From: Phycisphaera mikurensis NBRC 102666
Lineage (GTDB): Bacteria; Planctomycetota; Phycisphaerae; Phycisphaerales; SM1A02
NCBI GenBank assembly: GCA_945878575.1
Contig: CAMDUB010000001.1
Coordinates: 62,001 to 126,000, forward strand
DNA: 64,000 bases
Reading direction: 5' to 3'
The notes beneath the pieces were generated by a model. The model had not been told where the DNA came from, ran no database searches, and worked only from the letters and a program-made list of their open reading frames with translations. This document shows, piece after piece, positions 1 through 9,058 of this stretch; the stretch's first letter is position 1; the number at the start of each line of letters is the position of its first letter. The translations under genes were made by a program, and so were the position numbers.

Positions 1-79
1 ACTCAAGATCAGGAAAGCGACCCGCCTGCCGCGCGAGACGGTCAAGGGCCGCGACGCGGGCAGGCGATGGTGCTGACAT
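1..79 (-). CDS. Partial CDS, N-terminus only (possibly RsmB-like)
   Basis: Not in the ORF track because it runs off the left edge. Reading leftward from an ATG at 77-79, the frame stays open to base 1 and begins MSAPSPARVAALDRLARQAG. It lies 58 nt downstream of metK on the same strand, so it may be co-transcribed. The opening (S-P-A-R-x-A-A-L-x-x-L) resembles the start of NusB-type RNA-binding domains, as at the N-terminus of 16S rRNA (cytosine-967-C5) methyltransferase RsmB. With only 26 residues visible that identity is a guess. Confidence 0.45.
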   Translation of the reverse strand, partial: MSAPSPARVAALDRLARQAGRFPDLE

Positions 80-137
80 TCGTGGGGTATTCGTGACGGA
101 TGTGCTTTCGGCGGGAACGGTCACTCAGAAGCTCCAG

Positions 138-1481
138 TCATGCCATGGCCAGGTGGCGCTTGGCCTTGGAACTGGTCTTGGCATTGGACTTGGAGGTCGC
201 CTTGGAGGTCGCCTTGGAGGTCGTCTTGGAACTCGCCTTGCCAGCCGCACCGCCCGACTTCTTCGCGGGCTTCGGCTCAACCACTGCATGCGGAGCGTTG
301 ATCACGCCCGCCTTCTCAGCGGCCTTGCGGAGCGAAGCGGCCTTGTCGGTCTTCTCCCAACTGAAGGTGCCAACGCCACACTCGCCCGGGCGGCGACCGA
401 AGTGGCCGTGCGTAGCAGTGGCGTGATAAATCGGCTTGCGCAAATCAAGCGACTTGATGATGCCCTTCGGCGTGAGCTCAAACTGACGCTGCACTTCTTC
501 GGCCAACCATTCATCCGAAACCGTGCCGGTGCCTTGCGTATCCACCAACACACTGGTTGGCTTGGCCACGCCAATGGCGTAACTCAGCTGCACTTCGCAA
601 ACCTCTGCGAGGCCGGAAGCGGCGATGTTCTTGGCAATGTATCGAGCCATGTACGCAGCGCTGCGATCGACCTTGGACGGATCCTTACCGCTGAATGCGC
701 CGCCACCGTGACGACCACGACCACCGTAGGTGTCCACGATGATCTTGCGACCAGTGAGGCCGCAATCGCCGTGTGGGCCACCAATTTCAAACTGCCCGGT
801 TGGATTGACGTGAATGATGATTTGATTGTTCCACCACTTGCCAAGCACTGGCTTGATGATGTGCTTGATGACCTCGGCCTTGAGCTTCTTCTGGCCAGCA
901 ACGCCGTTCCACATCGGGGCATGCTGCGTGGAAAGCACCACCGTATCAATGCGCGTTGGCTTGAGGCCAACGTAGGCAACCGTGACTTGGCTCTTGGCAT
1001 CGGGGCGAAGGCCCTTGATGATGTTCTTCTCACGAACCAAGGCTTGACGCTTCACCAGTTCGTGGGAAATGGCGATCGGCAGCGGCATGAATTCCGGAGT
1101 CTCTTTGCAAGCAAATCCGAACATCATGCCTTGGTCGCCGGCGCCTTCGCGGTCAACACCCATGGCAATGTCCGCGCTCTGCTTGCCGAGCACCACACTG
1201 ACGCCGCAACTCTTGTAATCAAAGCCCTTGTCTCCACTGTCATAGCCAGCCTTACGGACTGCTTCGCGCACGATGTCAGGAATGTTGACAACGGCGTTGG
1301 TGGTTACTTCACCAGCGATCACTGCCAATCCCGTGGTCACCAGGGTCTCACATGCCACGCGGCTCTCCGGATGCTGTGCGAGCATCGCGTCGAGGATTGC
1401 ATCGCTGATCTGGTCAGCAAGCTTGTCGGGGTGGCCCATCGAGACGGATTCGCTGGTGAACAGGTAACGCTTGTCAGACAT
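138..1481 (-). CDS. metK: S-adenosylmethionine synthetase with lysine-rich C-terminal tail
   Basis: Makes S-adenosylmethionine from methionine and ATP in the cytoplasm. The three-domain core is intact: GHPDK near residues 16-20, [10 protein letters not shown] near 113-122, and the glycine-rich [22 protein letters not shown] around 253-274 that forms the metal/phosphate loop. Family members usually end near residue 390-400. Here residues 403-447 add a low-complexity Lys/Ser/Thr/Ala tail made of short KATS/KTTS units and encoded by a 12-bp tandem DNA repeat. The start has a GGAG Shine-Dalgarno 5 nt upstream and a roughly 74-nt leader able to fold, unlike most genes here. Product identity is certain; the role of the tail is unknown. 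Confidence 0.98.
   Translation of the reverse strand: MSDKRYLFTSESVSMGHPDKLADQISDAILDAMLAQHPESRVACETLVTTGLAVIAGEVTTNAVVNIPDIVREAVRKAGYDSGDKGFDYKSCGVSVVLGKQSADIAMGVDREGAGDQGMMFGFACKETPEFMPLPIAISHELVKRQALVREKNIIKGLRPDAKSQVTVAYVGLKPTRIDTVVLSTQHAPMWNGVAGQKKLKAEVIKHIIKPVLGKWWNNQIIIHVNPTGQFEIGGPHGDCGLTGRKIIVDTYGGRGRHGGGAFSGKDPSKVDRSAAYMARYIAKNIAASGLAEVCEVQLSYAIGVAKPTSVLVDTQGTGTVSDEWLAEEVQRQFELTPKGIIKSLDLRKPIYHATATHGHFGRRPGECGVGTFSWEKTDKAASLRKAAEKAGVINAPHAVVEPKPAKKSGGAAGKASSKTTSKATSKATSKSNAKTSSKAKRHLAMA
189..224 (-). repeat. 12-bp tandem repeat in the metK tail
   Basis: Three consecutive copies of CTTGGAGGTCGC (plus strand; last copy ends in T). In frame on the minus strand they code Lys-Ala-Thr-Ser units of the MetK C-terminal tail. 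Flanking sequence carries degenerate copies, so the tail probably grew by slippage. Confidence 0.85.
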
Positions 1482-1590
1482 GTCGGCTCCAGTGCTGGGA
1501 GAAATGTGCGTTCGAGACGGTGATCAATCCGACCATCCGGATACTCGGATGGATCAGCCTCATGCTATCGGTCGCGCGTGTTCGCCGCAA
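1482..1590 (-). promoter_or_regulatory. metK promoter and structured 5' leader
   Basis: On the minus strand TTGCGG (1585-1590) and TAGCAT (1562-1567) are separated by 17 nt, a plausible -35/-10 pair. Transcription would begin near 1555, giving a leader of about 74 nt. The leader opens with an inverted-repeat block. An outer stem TGATC/GATCA (1552-1556 with 1521-1525) competes with an inner CCATCCG/CGGATGG hairpin (1533-1539 with 1546-1552) and with an alternative ATCCGA/TCGGAT pairing (1527-1532 with 1545-1550). It ends in a GGAG SD before the ATG. I do not recognise a known SAM riboswitch consensus. Confidence 0.5.
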
Positions 1591-1732
1591 ATATGGCGCC
1601 TGACGACAAGTTCCCGGACTTTCACGAAAGACTCAGGCGATTTTCATGGCACCGGAGCGCTCACACCTTACTGTTGAGCAGGTTCGGAATTTCCCGACCG
1701 CCCGACTGCCGGGGCGCGTATTGATTCTTCAG

Positions 1733-3304
1733 ATGACGTTACTCACGTACCCACTCTTCTCTTGCGCCGCGCTTGCCGCGGTCATGGTTGTTGCGCCAAC
1801 AATGGGCGCTGCGCCGCCGGTGTTGGCAACAGCGCCAGCGCTTGCAGTCGGTGCCGCGGACGAATGGGTGTGGGCCGCGGATCGCACGGGTGGATGGTCG
1901 AGCGATCATGTCATGGTGAAACTCGTGGCCGGTGCGCGCATCACCATTGACGTCAACCATGTGGTGACGGTTACGCAACCCAACGGACTCCGCGATGCCA
2001 CACTGACTAAGGTGCTCACGCAAGCAGGCGCAACGAGCGCCACGCGCGCCTCCACCGTTGGTTTCAGTGATGCAGCGCGCGCAACCGCCTTAGGGCTTGA
2101 TCGCTGGCAACACATTTCCGTCCCTGCGGGCACCGCAACACCCGCGCTGATTGCTCGTCTCCAAGCTGCACGCGGCACTATTGAGATTGCGGAGTTAGAC
2201 GTGATCGGTGGCATTGCCAGCGACGCACCCGCACCAACCGATCCGTACTACCCGCAGTGCTGGGGACTTGAGAACACTGGTCAAATCATCAACGGGGTTT
2301 CCGGATTGCCAGGTGCTGATGTCAGCGCGCGCGCTGCGTGGCATGTGAGTACCGGTTCAGCATCGACCGTGATTGCCATCATGGATAGCGGCATCACTGC
2401 ACATGCTGACTTTGCGCCGCGCATGATTGCCGGCTGGAATGTTCCGGCTGGCAACACTGATGTCGCCGACCAATGCGCAGATCACGGCACGCACGTCGCT
2501 GGAATCGCCGCCGCTTCCGGCAACAATGGAGTAGCGATTGCTGGCCTTGATTGGCAGGCACGCATCATGCCCGTGGTCGTTCTGAGTGGCTGCACCGGCT
2601 TCTCAAGTTGGCTTGCCGATGGCCTGGTGTGGGCCACTGATAACGGCGCCAACATCATCAACATGAGCCTGCAATATTCCGTGGGCACGCAGTACCTGCG
2701 CGATGCGGTGACGTACTCCATTGGTGGCGGCGCGCTGTTAGTGGCGTCCTCCGGAAACACCGGCTTGGGTGGCGTGGCGTGGCCAGCGCGCTGGGCGGAA
2801 GTGCTGGCGGTTGGATCGCTTGATGCGCTCGACTCTCCAGCGGGATCAACCGCAATCGGTCCGGAAGTTGACATGGCCGCGCCGGGCGTGTCGATTCTCT
2901 CCTGCGTTGGCACCGAAAGCGTTGAGTTCAAGTCCGGCACCAGTATGGCCGCGCCGTTTGCAACCGGCACACTGTCACTGATGCGCGCAGTTGCGCCGAA
3001 CGCTTCACCAACACAACTCATTGAACTGCTCGTGCAGTCATGCACTGACGTTTCAAATGCAGGCTTCGATGACCGCACCGGCTGGGGGAGAATTGATAGC
3101 GGTGTAGCGGTCCGGCTTGCGCGCAGCGCCGCGGGCATCGGTGACCTGAATAGGGATGGCGTGACCAACGGCGCAGATATCGGCAAACTGCTGGGCGACT
3201 GGGGCACGAGCGGCTATGACTGCGGTTCTGACCTGGATGATGACGGCTCCGTTGGCGGTGGCGACTTGGGAGTCCTGCTTGGCCATTGGGGATCGGCGAG
3301 TTAA
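1733..3304 (+). CDS. Secreted S8 (subtilisin-like) serine protease with C-terminal dockerin-like repeats
   Basis: Predicted exported serine endopeptidase of 523 aa. I start it at ATG 1733, because a signal peptide ([20 protein letters not shown], then small residues) begins exactly there; the ORF-track start adds 29 residues before it. The subtilase triad is visible: Asp in IMDSGI (about residue 218), His in DHGTHVAG (about 251) and Ser in SGTSMAAP (about 404), with the oxyanion Asn in SSGNTG. Residues 470-523 hold two calcium-loop repeats ([14 protein letters not shown] and [14 protein letters not shown]), each followed by LL..W, as in type I dockerins. It is divergent from metK. The dockerin most likely anchors or sorts the protease. 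A weak TATTGA lies 8 nt upstream of the start. Confidence 0.9.
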   Translation: MTLLTYPLFSCAALAAVMVVAPTMGAAPPVLATAPALAVGAADEWVWAADRTGGWSSDHVMVKLVAGARITIDVNHVVTVTQPNGLRDATLTKVLTQAGATSATRASTVGFSDAARATALGLDRWQHISVPAGTATPALIARLQAARGTIEIAELDVIGGIASDAPAPTDPYYPQCWGLENTGQIINGVSGLPGADVSARAAWHVSTGSASTVIAIMDSGITAHADFAPRMIAGWNVPAGNTDVADQCADHGTHVAGIAAASGNNGVAIAGLDWQARIMPVVVLSGCTGFSSWLADGLVWATDNGANIINMSLQYSVGTQYLRDAVTYSIGGGALLVASSGNTGLGGVAWPARWAEVLAVGSLDALDSPAGSTAIGPEVDMAAPGVSILSCVGTESVEFKSGTSMAAPFATGTLSLMRAVAPNASPTQLIELLVQSCTDVSNAGFDDRTGWGRIDSGVAVRLARSAAGIGDLNRDGVTNGADIGKLLGDWGTSGYDCGSDLDDDGSVGGGDLGVLLGHWGSAS

Positions 3305-3324
3305 ATCACCTGTCACCCACGTGG

Positions 3325-5307
3325 TCAACCGCCTGACTCAGCCGCCCCGCGCTGCGCTTGAGCCTCTTCAAACATCGATCGAACGACCTCCGAGTTGGGC
3401 TCCAACTCCAGCGCGCGTGCGAACTCCGCCATCGCCTCGTCAAAGTGCTGCTGGCGCATCAGGCCGCGGGCAAGTGCGGCATGGGCAAATCCATTGTTGG
3501 GAACCATGCTGATGGTTTGCCGAATCAATTCAACGCCCTCATCAATTTCCAACGGCATCGTTCCGCGCTCGACCAGCGCCAGCGATAGTCGCCGCATCGC
3601 AAGCAAATCGTTGGGACGCGCCGCGAGCCCTTGCCGAGCGCTCTGAATCACTCGCGCGTATTGACCCTCTTGATCCAGCCAAGTGATTTGTTCTTCACGC
3701 AAACGCTGCCACTCCGGATGTACGTCCAGGGCTTCGTCGTACCAAGCAATCGCATCTGATGAACGTGATACGAACGAACGAATGATCCGGCCGATGACGG
3801 CGGCGGTCGCTTCATCAGCTCCATCGCGTTTCCATGAGCCGCGCACCAAACGCTCGGCCGTTGGCATGTCCCGAATCGCTGCACTCAGATAGGCGCGGCG
3901 CAAATCAACTTGCCGCCATCCAGCAGGAATGATCGACCAGCCTTCCGGCGCGGCGGCGACCAGCGCATAGAGCTGCAGCGCACGTTCGGCATTTTCCTGC
4001 ATGGAGGCGTCCGGCGCTTGTGCATCGGTAGAGAAGATGTATTCCGCTGGAAGAGTGACGCGCGCATCGGCGCGGTCTGCGAGCCAAGTGATTCCATTGA
4101 GTGCGCCAACGTATGAAACACTTGCCAGGAGCAGCGCTGTGATACTCAGCCACGCAACACCTGATGCCCCGAGCTTTCCTTTCAGGCGCAGACGCATGCC
4201 GTGAAATGAAACTGACGGGTCGCGCAGGATGCGCCATGCTTTCCATGACACAAACACCGTGCACGCTGCGATTCCCGATGCAAAGAGAAGTGGCACGCCG
4301 ATGTAAATGCCGCGCACCGCAAAGAGCGTCATTACCCCCAGCAGTGCACACGCAATCTCCTCTGTCCAAGAAAGGTCCCACCGTCGTTCCGCTGCAGCCG
4401 AGGAGCGCGAGGCAGTGCGATCAATCAGCACGGCGGGCTTTCCAAGCCCAAAGCTCAGTGCTTCGTTCGGGCAGCTGCTGACGCAGTCCATGCACTTCAT
4501 GCATCCGGCATCGACCACCATGCCAAAGTCTTTGATTTCCTCATGCACTCGAACATTGCTGGTGCACACCGCGGTGCACACGCCGCATGAGTGGCAGCGA
4601 TCATGATCAACAACAATGCGCATGGGCGCGAGTTCATCAACGGGGGCAAAGAAGCCGCCGTACGGGCAGCCATAGGTGCAGTACCCCTTGGAACCAAGGA
4701 GCCATACCACCAAGATGCCCGAGACAAAGACAAAGGGAATGCCCATGGCAAGGCCCGGGAAAGTTGCCCAGAAATCCTGCGTCATCACCTGCGTGGTGAA
4801 ACCAGGCCAACGCAAGTCGGGCTGAATCCACGGTGCAACAGCGAATCGATAGAACAGCGGCCACACAAACATATAGAGCGCCAGGCTGAGCGGCAACCAC
4901 ACCAACAGGCGTGATCGAAATGGCTTGGGGCGAATTCCAGCGCGTGCCAGCGCCCATGCTGTTGCGTCCTGAATGGCCACCCAGTGGCAGCCCCAACCGC
5001 AGAACCATCGTCCCAGTAGCGCGGTGGACAGCAGCGCAACAGCAAAGAAGATCGCTCCCACCGTGATGATGCCATCTTTCACGGTCTGCATCGATTCGCT
5101 CGGCTCAATGGGCGCCAGCGTGGTGCCAAGCGCGAGCCACTGCACCAGATGCCCAATCATGAAGAGCCACACGCCGGCGAGCACTGCGGCGCGCACCCAA
5201 CCCCGGCGTGATCCGAACGACGTGCGGTGCGGCGCACTGGCCGAAGGAAGTACCGGAAGCGCGATCGAAACGGGGCGATCGGTGGTTCGTGGGGTGCAGG
5301 AGTCCAT
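3325..5307 (-). CDS. Polytopic membrane 4Fe-4S polyferredoxin (CcoG/NapH-like) with TPR C-terminus
   Basis: 660-aa membrane protein. The N-terminal half has about five hydrophobic segments and four cysteine clusters: CGWGCHW, CTYGCPYG, CHSCGVCTAVC and CMKCMDCVSSCP. The last two form a bacterial 2x[4Fe-4S] ferredoxin domain, as in the CcoG/NapH/NosR group that moves electrons or aids oxidase copper-centre assembly. After two further hydrophobic segments the last 230 residues form TPR-like helical repeats (for example NNGFAHAALARGLMRQQHFDEAMAEFARALELEPNS region), which is not usual for the group. I use ATG 5305-5307 rather than the track start, because a TACGAT hexamer lies 10 nt upstream and the extra 40 residues overlap dnaJ. 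The substrate is unknown; no cytochrome oxidase genes are nearby. Confidence 0.8.
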   Translation of the reverse strand: MDSCTPRTTDRPVSIALPVLPSASAPHRTSFGSRRGWVRAAVLAGVWLFMIGHLVQWLALGTTLAPIEPSESMQTVKDGIITVGAIFFAVALLSTALLGRWFCGWGCHWVAIQDATAWALARAGIRPKPFRSRLLVWLPLSLALYMFVWPLFYRFAVAPWIQPDLRWPGFTTQVMTQDFWATFPGLAMGIPFVFVSGILVVWLLGSKGYCTYGCPYGGFFAPVDELAPMRIVVDHDRCHSCGVCTAVCTSNVRVHEEIKDFGMVVDAGCMKCMDCVSSCPNEALSFGLGKPAVLIDRTASRSSAAAERRWDLSWTEEIACALLGVMTLFAVRGIYIGVPLLFASGIAACTVFVSWKAWRILRDPSVSFHGMRLRLKGKLGASGVAWLSITALLLASVSYVGALNGITWLADRADARVTLPAEYIFSTDAQAPDASMQENAERALQLYALVAAAPEGWSIIPAGWRQVDLRRAYLSAAIRDMPTAERLVRGSWKRDGADEATAAVIGRIIRSFVSRSSDAIAWYDEALDVHPEWQRLREEQITWLDQEGQYARVIQSARQGLAARPNDLLAMRRLSLALVERGTMPLEIDEGVELIRQTISMVPNNGFAHAALARGLMRQQHFDEAMAEFARALELEPNSEVVRSMFEEAQAQRGAAESGG

Positions 5308-5317
5308 CGAGCGGGGA

Positions 5318-5323
5318 ATCGTA
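5318..5323 (-). promoter_or_regulatory. -10-like TACGAT for the polyferredoxin gene
   Basis: TACGAT on the minus strand ends 10 nt before the chosen ATG (5307). No Shine-Dalgarno lies between them. It faces the dnaJ-like promoter across about 40 bp. Confidence 0.5.
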
Positions 5324-5360
5324 CGCCGTACTGGATGCGAGGACTGCCGAGTACGGGCCA

Positions 5361-5366
5361 TATACT
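5361..5366 (+). promoter_or_regulatory. -10-like TATACT for the dnaJ-like gene
   Basis: TATACT matches the -10 consensus at five of six positions and ends 15 nt before the ATG at 5382. The predicted leader is therefore under 10 nt, too short for a normal SD. No convincing -35 was found. Confidence 0.5.
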
Positions 5367-5381
5367 CCGCTGCCCCCTGTA

Positions 5382-6368
5382 ATGGAAAGTGAGCTCTACA
5401 AGCTCCTTGGCGTTTCAAAGACCGCAAGCGCGGATGACCTGAAGAAGGCGCATCGCGGGCTGGTGCGCAAGTTTCATCCAGACGTCAACAAGGAACCGGG
5501 CGCTGACGCGCGCTTCAAGGAAATCCAAGAGGCGTATGACATTCTTACGGATCCAGAAAAGCGCAAGATGTATGACCAGTTTGGTATTGCTGGTGTGAAG
5601 AGTGGTCCCACCGGCGCTGGCGGCGGCGCGCGCGGTGGTGCAGGTGGTGATCCGTTTGCTGGCGCTGGGCCATTTGGCGGCGGCGGTGGCGGCGGCGGTC
5701 AGTCATGGCAGAACGTTGATCCATCCACTTTCGAAGATGTATTTGGGTCGATGTTTGGGCGCGGCGGACCACGCAGTGCGCGCGGACGTGGCTTCGGTGG
5801 ATTCGAAGGCGACGACGAAGACGAGGCGCCGCAACCAGGTAGAAACGCGCCCGCTTCGGAGACCATCGACTTCACCACGGCGGTGCTGGGCGGAACACGA
5901 TCGTTCCGGCTTGAAGGCGAGTCGATCGAAGTGCGCATTCCCGCGGGCATTGCCAGCGGAGCGAAACTGGCTGTCCGTGGCAAGGGCGGAGTGAGCGCGG
6001 CGGGCGGACCACGTGGCGACTTGATCATCACCATTCATGTTTCGCCGCACCCGTGGTTCCGCCGTGAAGGCGACGACATCTTGATGGATGTACCGGTGAC
6101 GATTGCCGAAGCGGCGCTGGGCACCACCGTGCGTGTCCCGCTGATTACTGGCAGTGTGCAACTCAAAGTTCCTGCGGGCGTGAAGAGCGGCCAGCACCTC
6201 CGGGTGAAGGGCAAAGGTATTCAGCCCGCCAAGGGGAACCCTGGCGATTTCCATGCGGTGATTCAGATTGAAGCACCCAAGGAACTGGATCCGGCGGCGC
6301 GTGAACTGCTTGAGAAGCTTGCGGCATCGCTGCCCAACCCGCGTACGGGCGCGCAGTGGAATCAGTGA
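5382..6368 (+). CDS. DnaJ-family co-chaperone without zinc finger (CbpA-like)
   Basis: Hsp40 co-chaperone of 328 aa that should stimulate DnaK ATPase and deliver clients. The J-domain spans about residues 1-65 with the HPD tripeptide (FHPDVN). It is followed by a long Gly-rich/Gly-Phe linker (about 70-135) and two C-terminal substrate-binding beta domains (ETIDFTTAVLGG onward, with GxxLRVKGKG). The four CxxCxGxG zinc-finger motifs of true DnaJ are absent, so this is the DnaJ2/CbpA class. The track ORF begins at 5208, but the first 58 residues antisense-overlap the neighbouring gene and precede the promoter, so ATG 5382 is the start. dnaK and grpE are not in the window. Confidence 0.93.
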   Translation: MESELYKLLGVSKTASADDLKKAHRGLVRKFHPDVNKEPGADARFKEIQEAYDILTDPEKRKMYDQFGIAGVKSGPTGAGGGARGGAGGDPFAGAGPFGGGGGGGGQSWQNVDPSTFEDVFGSMFGRGGPRSARGRGFGGFEGDDEDEAPQPGRNAPASETIDFTTAVLGGTRSFRLEGESIEVRIPAGIASGAKLAVRGKGGVSAAGGPRGDLIITIHVSPHPWFRREGDDILMDVPVTIAEAALGTTVRVPLITGSVQLKVPAGVKSGQHLRVKGKGIQPAKGNPGDFHAVIQIEAPKELDPAARELLEKLAASLPNPRTGAQWNQ

Positions 6369-6390
6369 AACATTCAATCGGGGCACCACT

Positions 6391-6936
6391 TCAGCGGCGA
6401 TAGCGGCGGCGCGTTTCTTCAATCAGCGCGAGCACCTGTGCTGCGTTGGAAACCATCACCCACGCGGCGTCATAGTGCCCCTCATGTCGCGAACTAAAGG
6501 TAATGGTGCCAGACTGGAGCGCGCGATCGATGCGCGTTTGCAGCAGTTCCACGCGTTGCAGGGCGTTCAAATTGGCGGAGTAAACCGTGGGCGCCAAGAC
6601 GCCGCGTCGGCGCAACACGCGACGGTCGGTCAGTACATAGACGCGACTGGCCCAATCCGCACCCGCAGCGCCGATACGAGCGCAGATGAGTACTGCCCCG
6701 GCCTGAAGAACCAGCCATTCCCATGAGTGCTGCGCCCATCCGGCGGATGCTGCAGCAAGCAACGTGATGACAATCAAGACTGATACGCCGCGGGCGGAGC
6801 GCAGCGCGATCCACGCCAGACTTGGGCGCCACACGCCAACGATGATCTCGCTTGGCTCCAGCATCGACGCCGCAAAGAGCGGGATACCAGCCTCGTCGAG
6901 CGCAGTGGCCGCAAACGACGTGCGCTCCGATTTCAC
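6391..6936 (-). CDS. Membrane protein with bacterial PH domain (bPH2/YdbT-like)
   Basis: 181 aa. Two closely spaced hydrophobic segments (about residues 50-70 and 74-90) precede a compact domain with YVLTDRRVLRRRGVL, the signature of the bacterial pleckstrin-homology-like family (PF03703, formerly DUF304). These proteins sit in the inner membrane with the PH-like domain in the cytoplasm; their ligand is generally unknown. Its start overlaps the hpt stop by 4 nt (ATGA), so it is translationally coupled as the last gene of gatB-hpt-PH. It is convergent with the dnaJ-like gene. Confidence 0.82.
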   Translation of the reverse strand: MKSERTSFAATALDEAGIPLFAASMLEPSEIIVGVWRPSLAWIALRSARGVSVLIVITLLAAASAGWAQHSWEWLVLQAGAVLICARIGAAGADWASRVYVLTDRRVLRRRGVLAPTVYSANLNALQRVELLQTRIDRALQSGTITFSSRHEGHYDAAWVMVSNAAQVLALIEETRRRYRR

Positions 6937-7502
6937 GGCGCGCTCGCTGCTGGATGAAGGATGCGCACCTCGGGGAGGTTGCGGAAGCAGCCATCAAAGT
7001 CGAGGCCGTAACCAACTACGAATTCATCGGGAACATCAAAGCCAACGAATTCGCACTTGGTAGCCATGGCGCTCGGAATGGTTTTGCGGAGAAGCACTGC
7101 GGTGGCGAATCGTGCCGGATGCTGAGCTTCAAACTGTTCGCGCAGGAAGTTCAACGTGCGACCAGAGTCCAGCACATCATCAATCACCAAGACGCGGCGG
7201 CCCTGCAGCTTGGCGGGCAGTTCACCAAGCGGTCGAACGCCCTGACTGGTGGTGGCATCCCCTGGATAACTGGAAACAGTGGCAAGCGTGATGCGCATTC
7301 GCACCGGCATGTGCCGCACCAAATCGGCAGCAAAGATGAACGCGCCGGTCATCACTGGAATGATCACCACGTCGTCGTCTCCTTCGCCCATCCACGCGAC
7401 GATCTCGCGCGCAAGCGCAGGAATGCGCGCGGCAATTGCTTCGGCAGAGACAACCGTTGTTCCAAGCGTGGCGCGCGCGGCGGGAGATTCACCAGTCATC
7501 AA
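6933..7502 (-). CDS. hpt: Hypoxanthine phosphoribosyltransferase
   Basis: Purine salvage enzyme converting hypoxanthine (and possibly guanine) plus PRPP to the nucleoside monophosphate. 189 aa, normal length. The PRPP-binding loop is VLVIDDVLDSGRT (about residues 110-122); the upstream PVMTGAFIF matches the family's substrate loop, and FVGFDVPDEFVVGYGLDF near the C-terminus is typical of bacterial HPRTs. It overlaps gatB by 4 nt upstream and the PH gene by 4 nt downstream, so all three are probably one mRNA. Confidence 0.95.
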   Translation of the reverse strand: MMTGESPAARATLGTTVVSAEAIAARIPALAREIVAWMGEGDDDVVIIPVMTGAFIFAADLVRHMPVRMRITLATVSSYPGDATTSQGVRPLGELPAKLQGRRVLVIDDVLDSGRTLNFLREQFEAQHPARFATAVLLRKTIPSAMATKCEFVGFDVPDEFVVGYGLDFDGCFRNLPEVRILHPAASAP

Positions 7503-9025
7503 GAGCCCTCTCTCAGTTTGGAAACAATCCGTTCATTGACGGTCTTGGCATCAACAGCACCACCGGCGAGTTTCATCACTGCGCCAACAATTCGACCAAT
7601 CGCATTCATCTTTCCAGCGCGTACGTCCTCAGCAGCCTGCGCGTTGGCGGCGACTGCTTGTGCAATCCATCCATCAAGTGCGGCGTCGTCGCGCACTACC
7701 AAGAGACCAGCGCGCGCTGCTGCATCGGCGGCAGTATCCGAGCTCCCAGCAAGGGCATTCACCAGCGCATCAACATTCTGTGCACCCAGTGAACCAGACT
7801 CGCGCAGCGTCACGATGCCAGCCACCTGCTGCGGCGAAAGCCCCGCGCGATGCAAGCCAACGCCCTGCTCATTGGCGCGCTTTCCCAGCTGATTCAAGAG
7901 GAATTTCCCGGCCGCATACCCCGCCTTGGCGGTGCCACCGAGTTCAGCGACGCACGCTTCAAAGAAGTGGCACGGGTCGCGATCTTCCACCAGTGATGCG
8001 GCGTCTTTCTCTTCAAGGCCGTACACGCCCACGTACCGGGCGCGACGTGCGAGTGGCAGCTCCGGCACTTCCGCCTGCACGCGTGCAAGCCACGCATCGT
8101 CCACGATAACGGGCACCAAGTCTGGGTCTGGGAAATACCGATAGTCGTGCGCGTCTTCTTTTTCACGCTGCAGCACGGTGACGCATTTGACATCGTCCCA
8201 ACCACGCGTGCTCTTGGCACCGGGGCCCATGACCTTGCCGTCTTCACGCCAACGCGTCACTTGCGCCTCGGTCTCAAATTCAATGGCGCCGCGCAAGGCC
8301 TTGAAAGAGTTGAGATTCTTCACCTCAACAATCGGCGTCTTCACTTCTGTGCCATCGGCCAGCTCAATGATGACGTTGATGTTTGGTTCAAAGCGCATGT
8401 GGCCCTTCTGCATGATTCCCTCAGTCACACCAAGGAATCGGCATACCCCGCGCAGTTCTTGCGCAAATGTCACTACATCCGCTGCACAATCAAAGTCGGG
8501 TGCAGTGACTACTTCCAAGAGCGGCGTGCCTGCGCGATTGAGATCGACCAGCGAACCTTCATAGTGGAACCCGCCCGGCAATTCATGGCCGAGCTTGCCG
8601 GTGTCCTCTTCAAGGTGCGCACGAATGATCCCAATGCGGCGCGTTCCACCGGCTGGCACTGGCAAATCAAACGCGCCGTCATGACAGAGCGGCAGGTCAT
8701 ATTGACTGATCTGATACCCCTTCGGGAGATCGGGGTAGTAGTAGTTCTTGCGATCCCACTTAGAGCGGCGCGCAATGCTGCAACCGAGCGCCAGACCGAC
8801 CATCATGCTCATCTCAACGGCACGAAGATTCATTACCGGCAGCGTGCCCGGTAGCGCGGCCACGGTTGGAGTCACCAGCGAGTTGGGTTCGCGGTCATAG
8901 AACTCTGGATTTCCAGGACTACCGGCACGCGCAAACATCTTGCTGCGCGTGGCGAGTTCAATGTGGATTTCAAGACCAACTTTGAGGCGAACGCTCTTGA
9001 TGGCCACGGGTGCTGCAGCGGGCAT
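7499..9025 (-). CDS. gatB: Aspartyl/glutamyl-tRNA(Asn/Gln) amidotransferase subunit B
   Basis: Subunit B of GatCAB, which turns misacylated Asp-tRNA(Asn) or Glu-tRNA(Gln) into the amidated form; B binds the tRNA and activates the acyl group. 508 aa, full length. Visible family blocks are VGLEIHIELATRSKMF, YYYPDLPKGYQISQYDLPL, HLEEDTGKL and VDLNRAGTPLLEVVT, then the helical GatB/Yqey C-terminal tail ending near RIVGAVMKLAGG. gatA and gatC are not in the window. The ATG has a TATGAT exactly 6 nt upstream, so the mRNA may start at the AUG. Confidence 0.97.
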   Translation of the reverse strand: MPAAAPVAIKSVRLKVGLEIHIELATRSKMFARAGSPGNPEFYDREPNSLVTPTVAALPGTLPVMNLRAVEMSMMVGLALGCSIARRSKWDRKNYYYPDLPKGYQISQYDLPLCHDGAFDLPVPAGGTRRIGIIRAHLEEDTGKLGHELPGGFHYEGSLVDLNRAGTPLLEVVTAPDFDCAADVVTFAQELRGVCRFLGVTEGIMQKGHMRFEPNINVIIELADGTEVKTPIVEVKNLNSFKALRGAIEFETEAQVTRWREDGKVMGPGAKSTRGWDDVKCVTVLQREKEDAHDYRYFPDPDLVPVIVDDAWLARVQAEVPELPLARRARYVGVYGLEEKDAASLVEDRDPCHFFEACVAELGGTAKAGYAAGKFLLNQLGKRANEQGVGLHRAGLSPQQVAGIVTLRESGSLGAQNVDALVNALAGSSDTAADAAARAGLLVVRDDAALDGWIAQAVAANAQAAEDVRAGKMNAIGRIVGAVMKLAGGAVDAKTVNERIVSKLREGS

Positions 9026-9031
9026 CGGCGG

Positions 9032-9037
9032 ATCATA
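9032..9037 (-). promoter_or_regulatory. -10-like TATGAT for gatB
   Basis: TATGAT on the minus strand, five of six consensus bases, with a 6-nt spacer (CCGCCG) to the gatB ATG. Standard promoter geometry would place +1 on or next to the A of ATG. Confidence 0.55.
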
Positions 9038-9058
9038 CGGATGCGCCGCAGGAGTGAT

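Noticed and set aside
189-224. Short tandem repeats in metK, parA and folC as a CRISPR array
   Set aside because: Units are 12 or 18 bp with no spacers, in coding frame, and no cas genes are present.
93-1523. 476-aa plus-strand ORF opposite metK
   Set aside because: It is the antisense shadow of metK and contains the repeat stretch as Leu-Gly repeats; no promoter, start signal or family match.
1482-1556. Known SAM riboswitch upstream of metK
   Set aside because: I could not match the consensus of SAM-I, II, III or IV in the short leader; kept only as a structured leader.
5208-5381. 58-codon extension of the dnaJ-like ORF
   Set aside because: Overlaps the polyferredoxin 5' end and precedes the J-domain start and TATACT.
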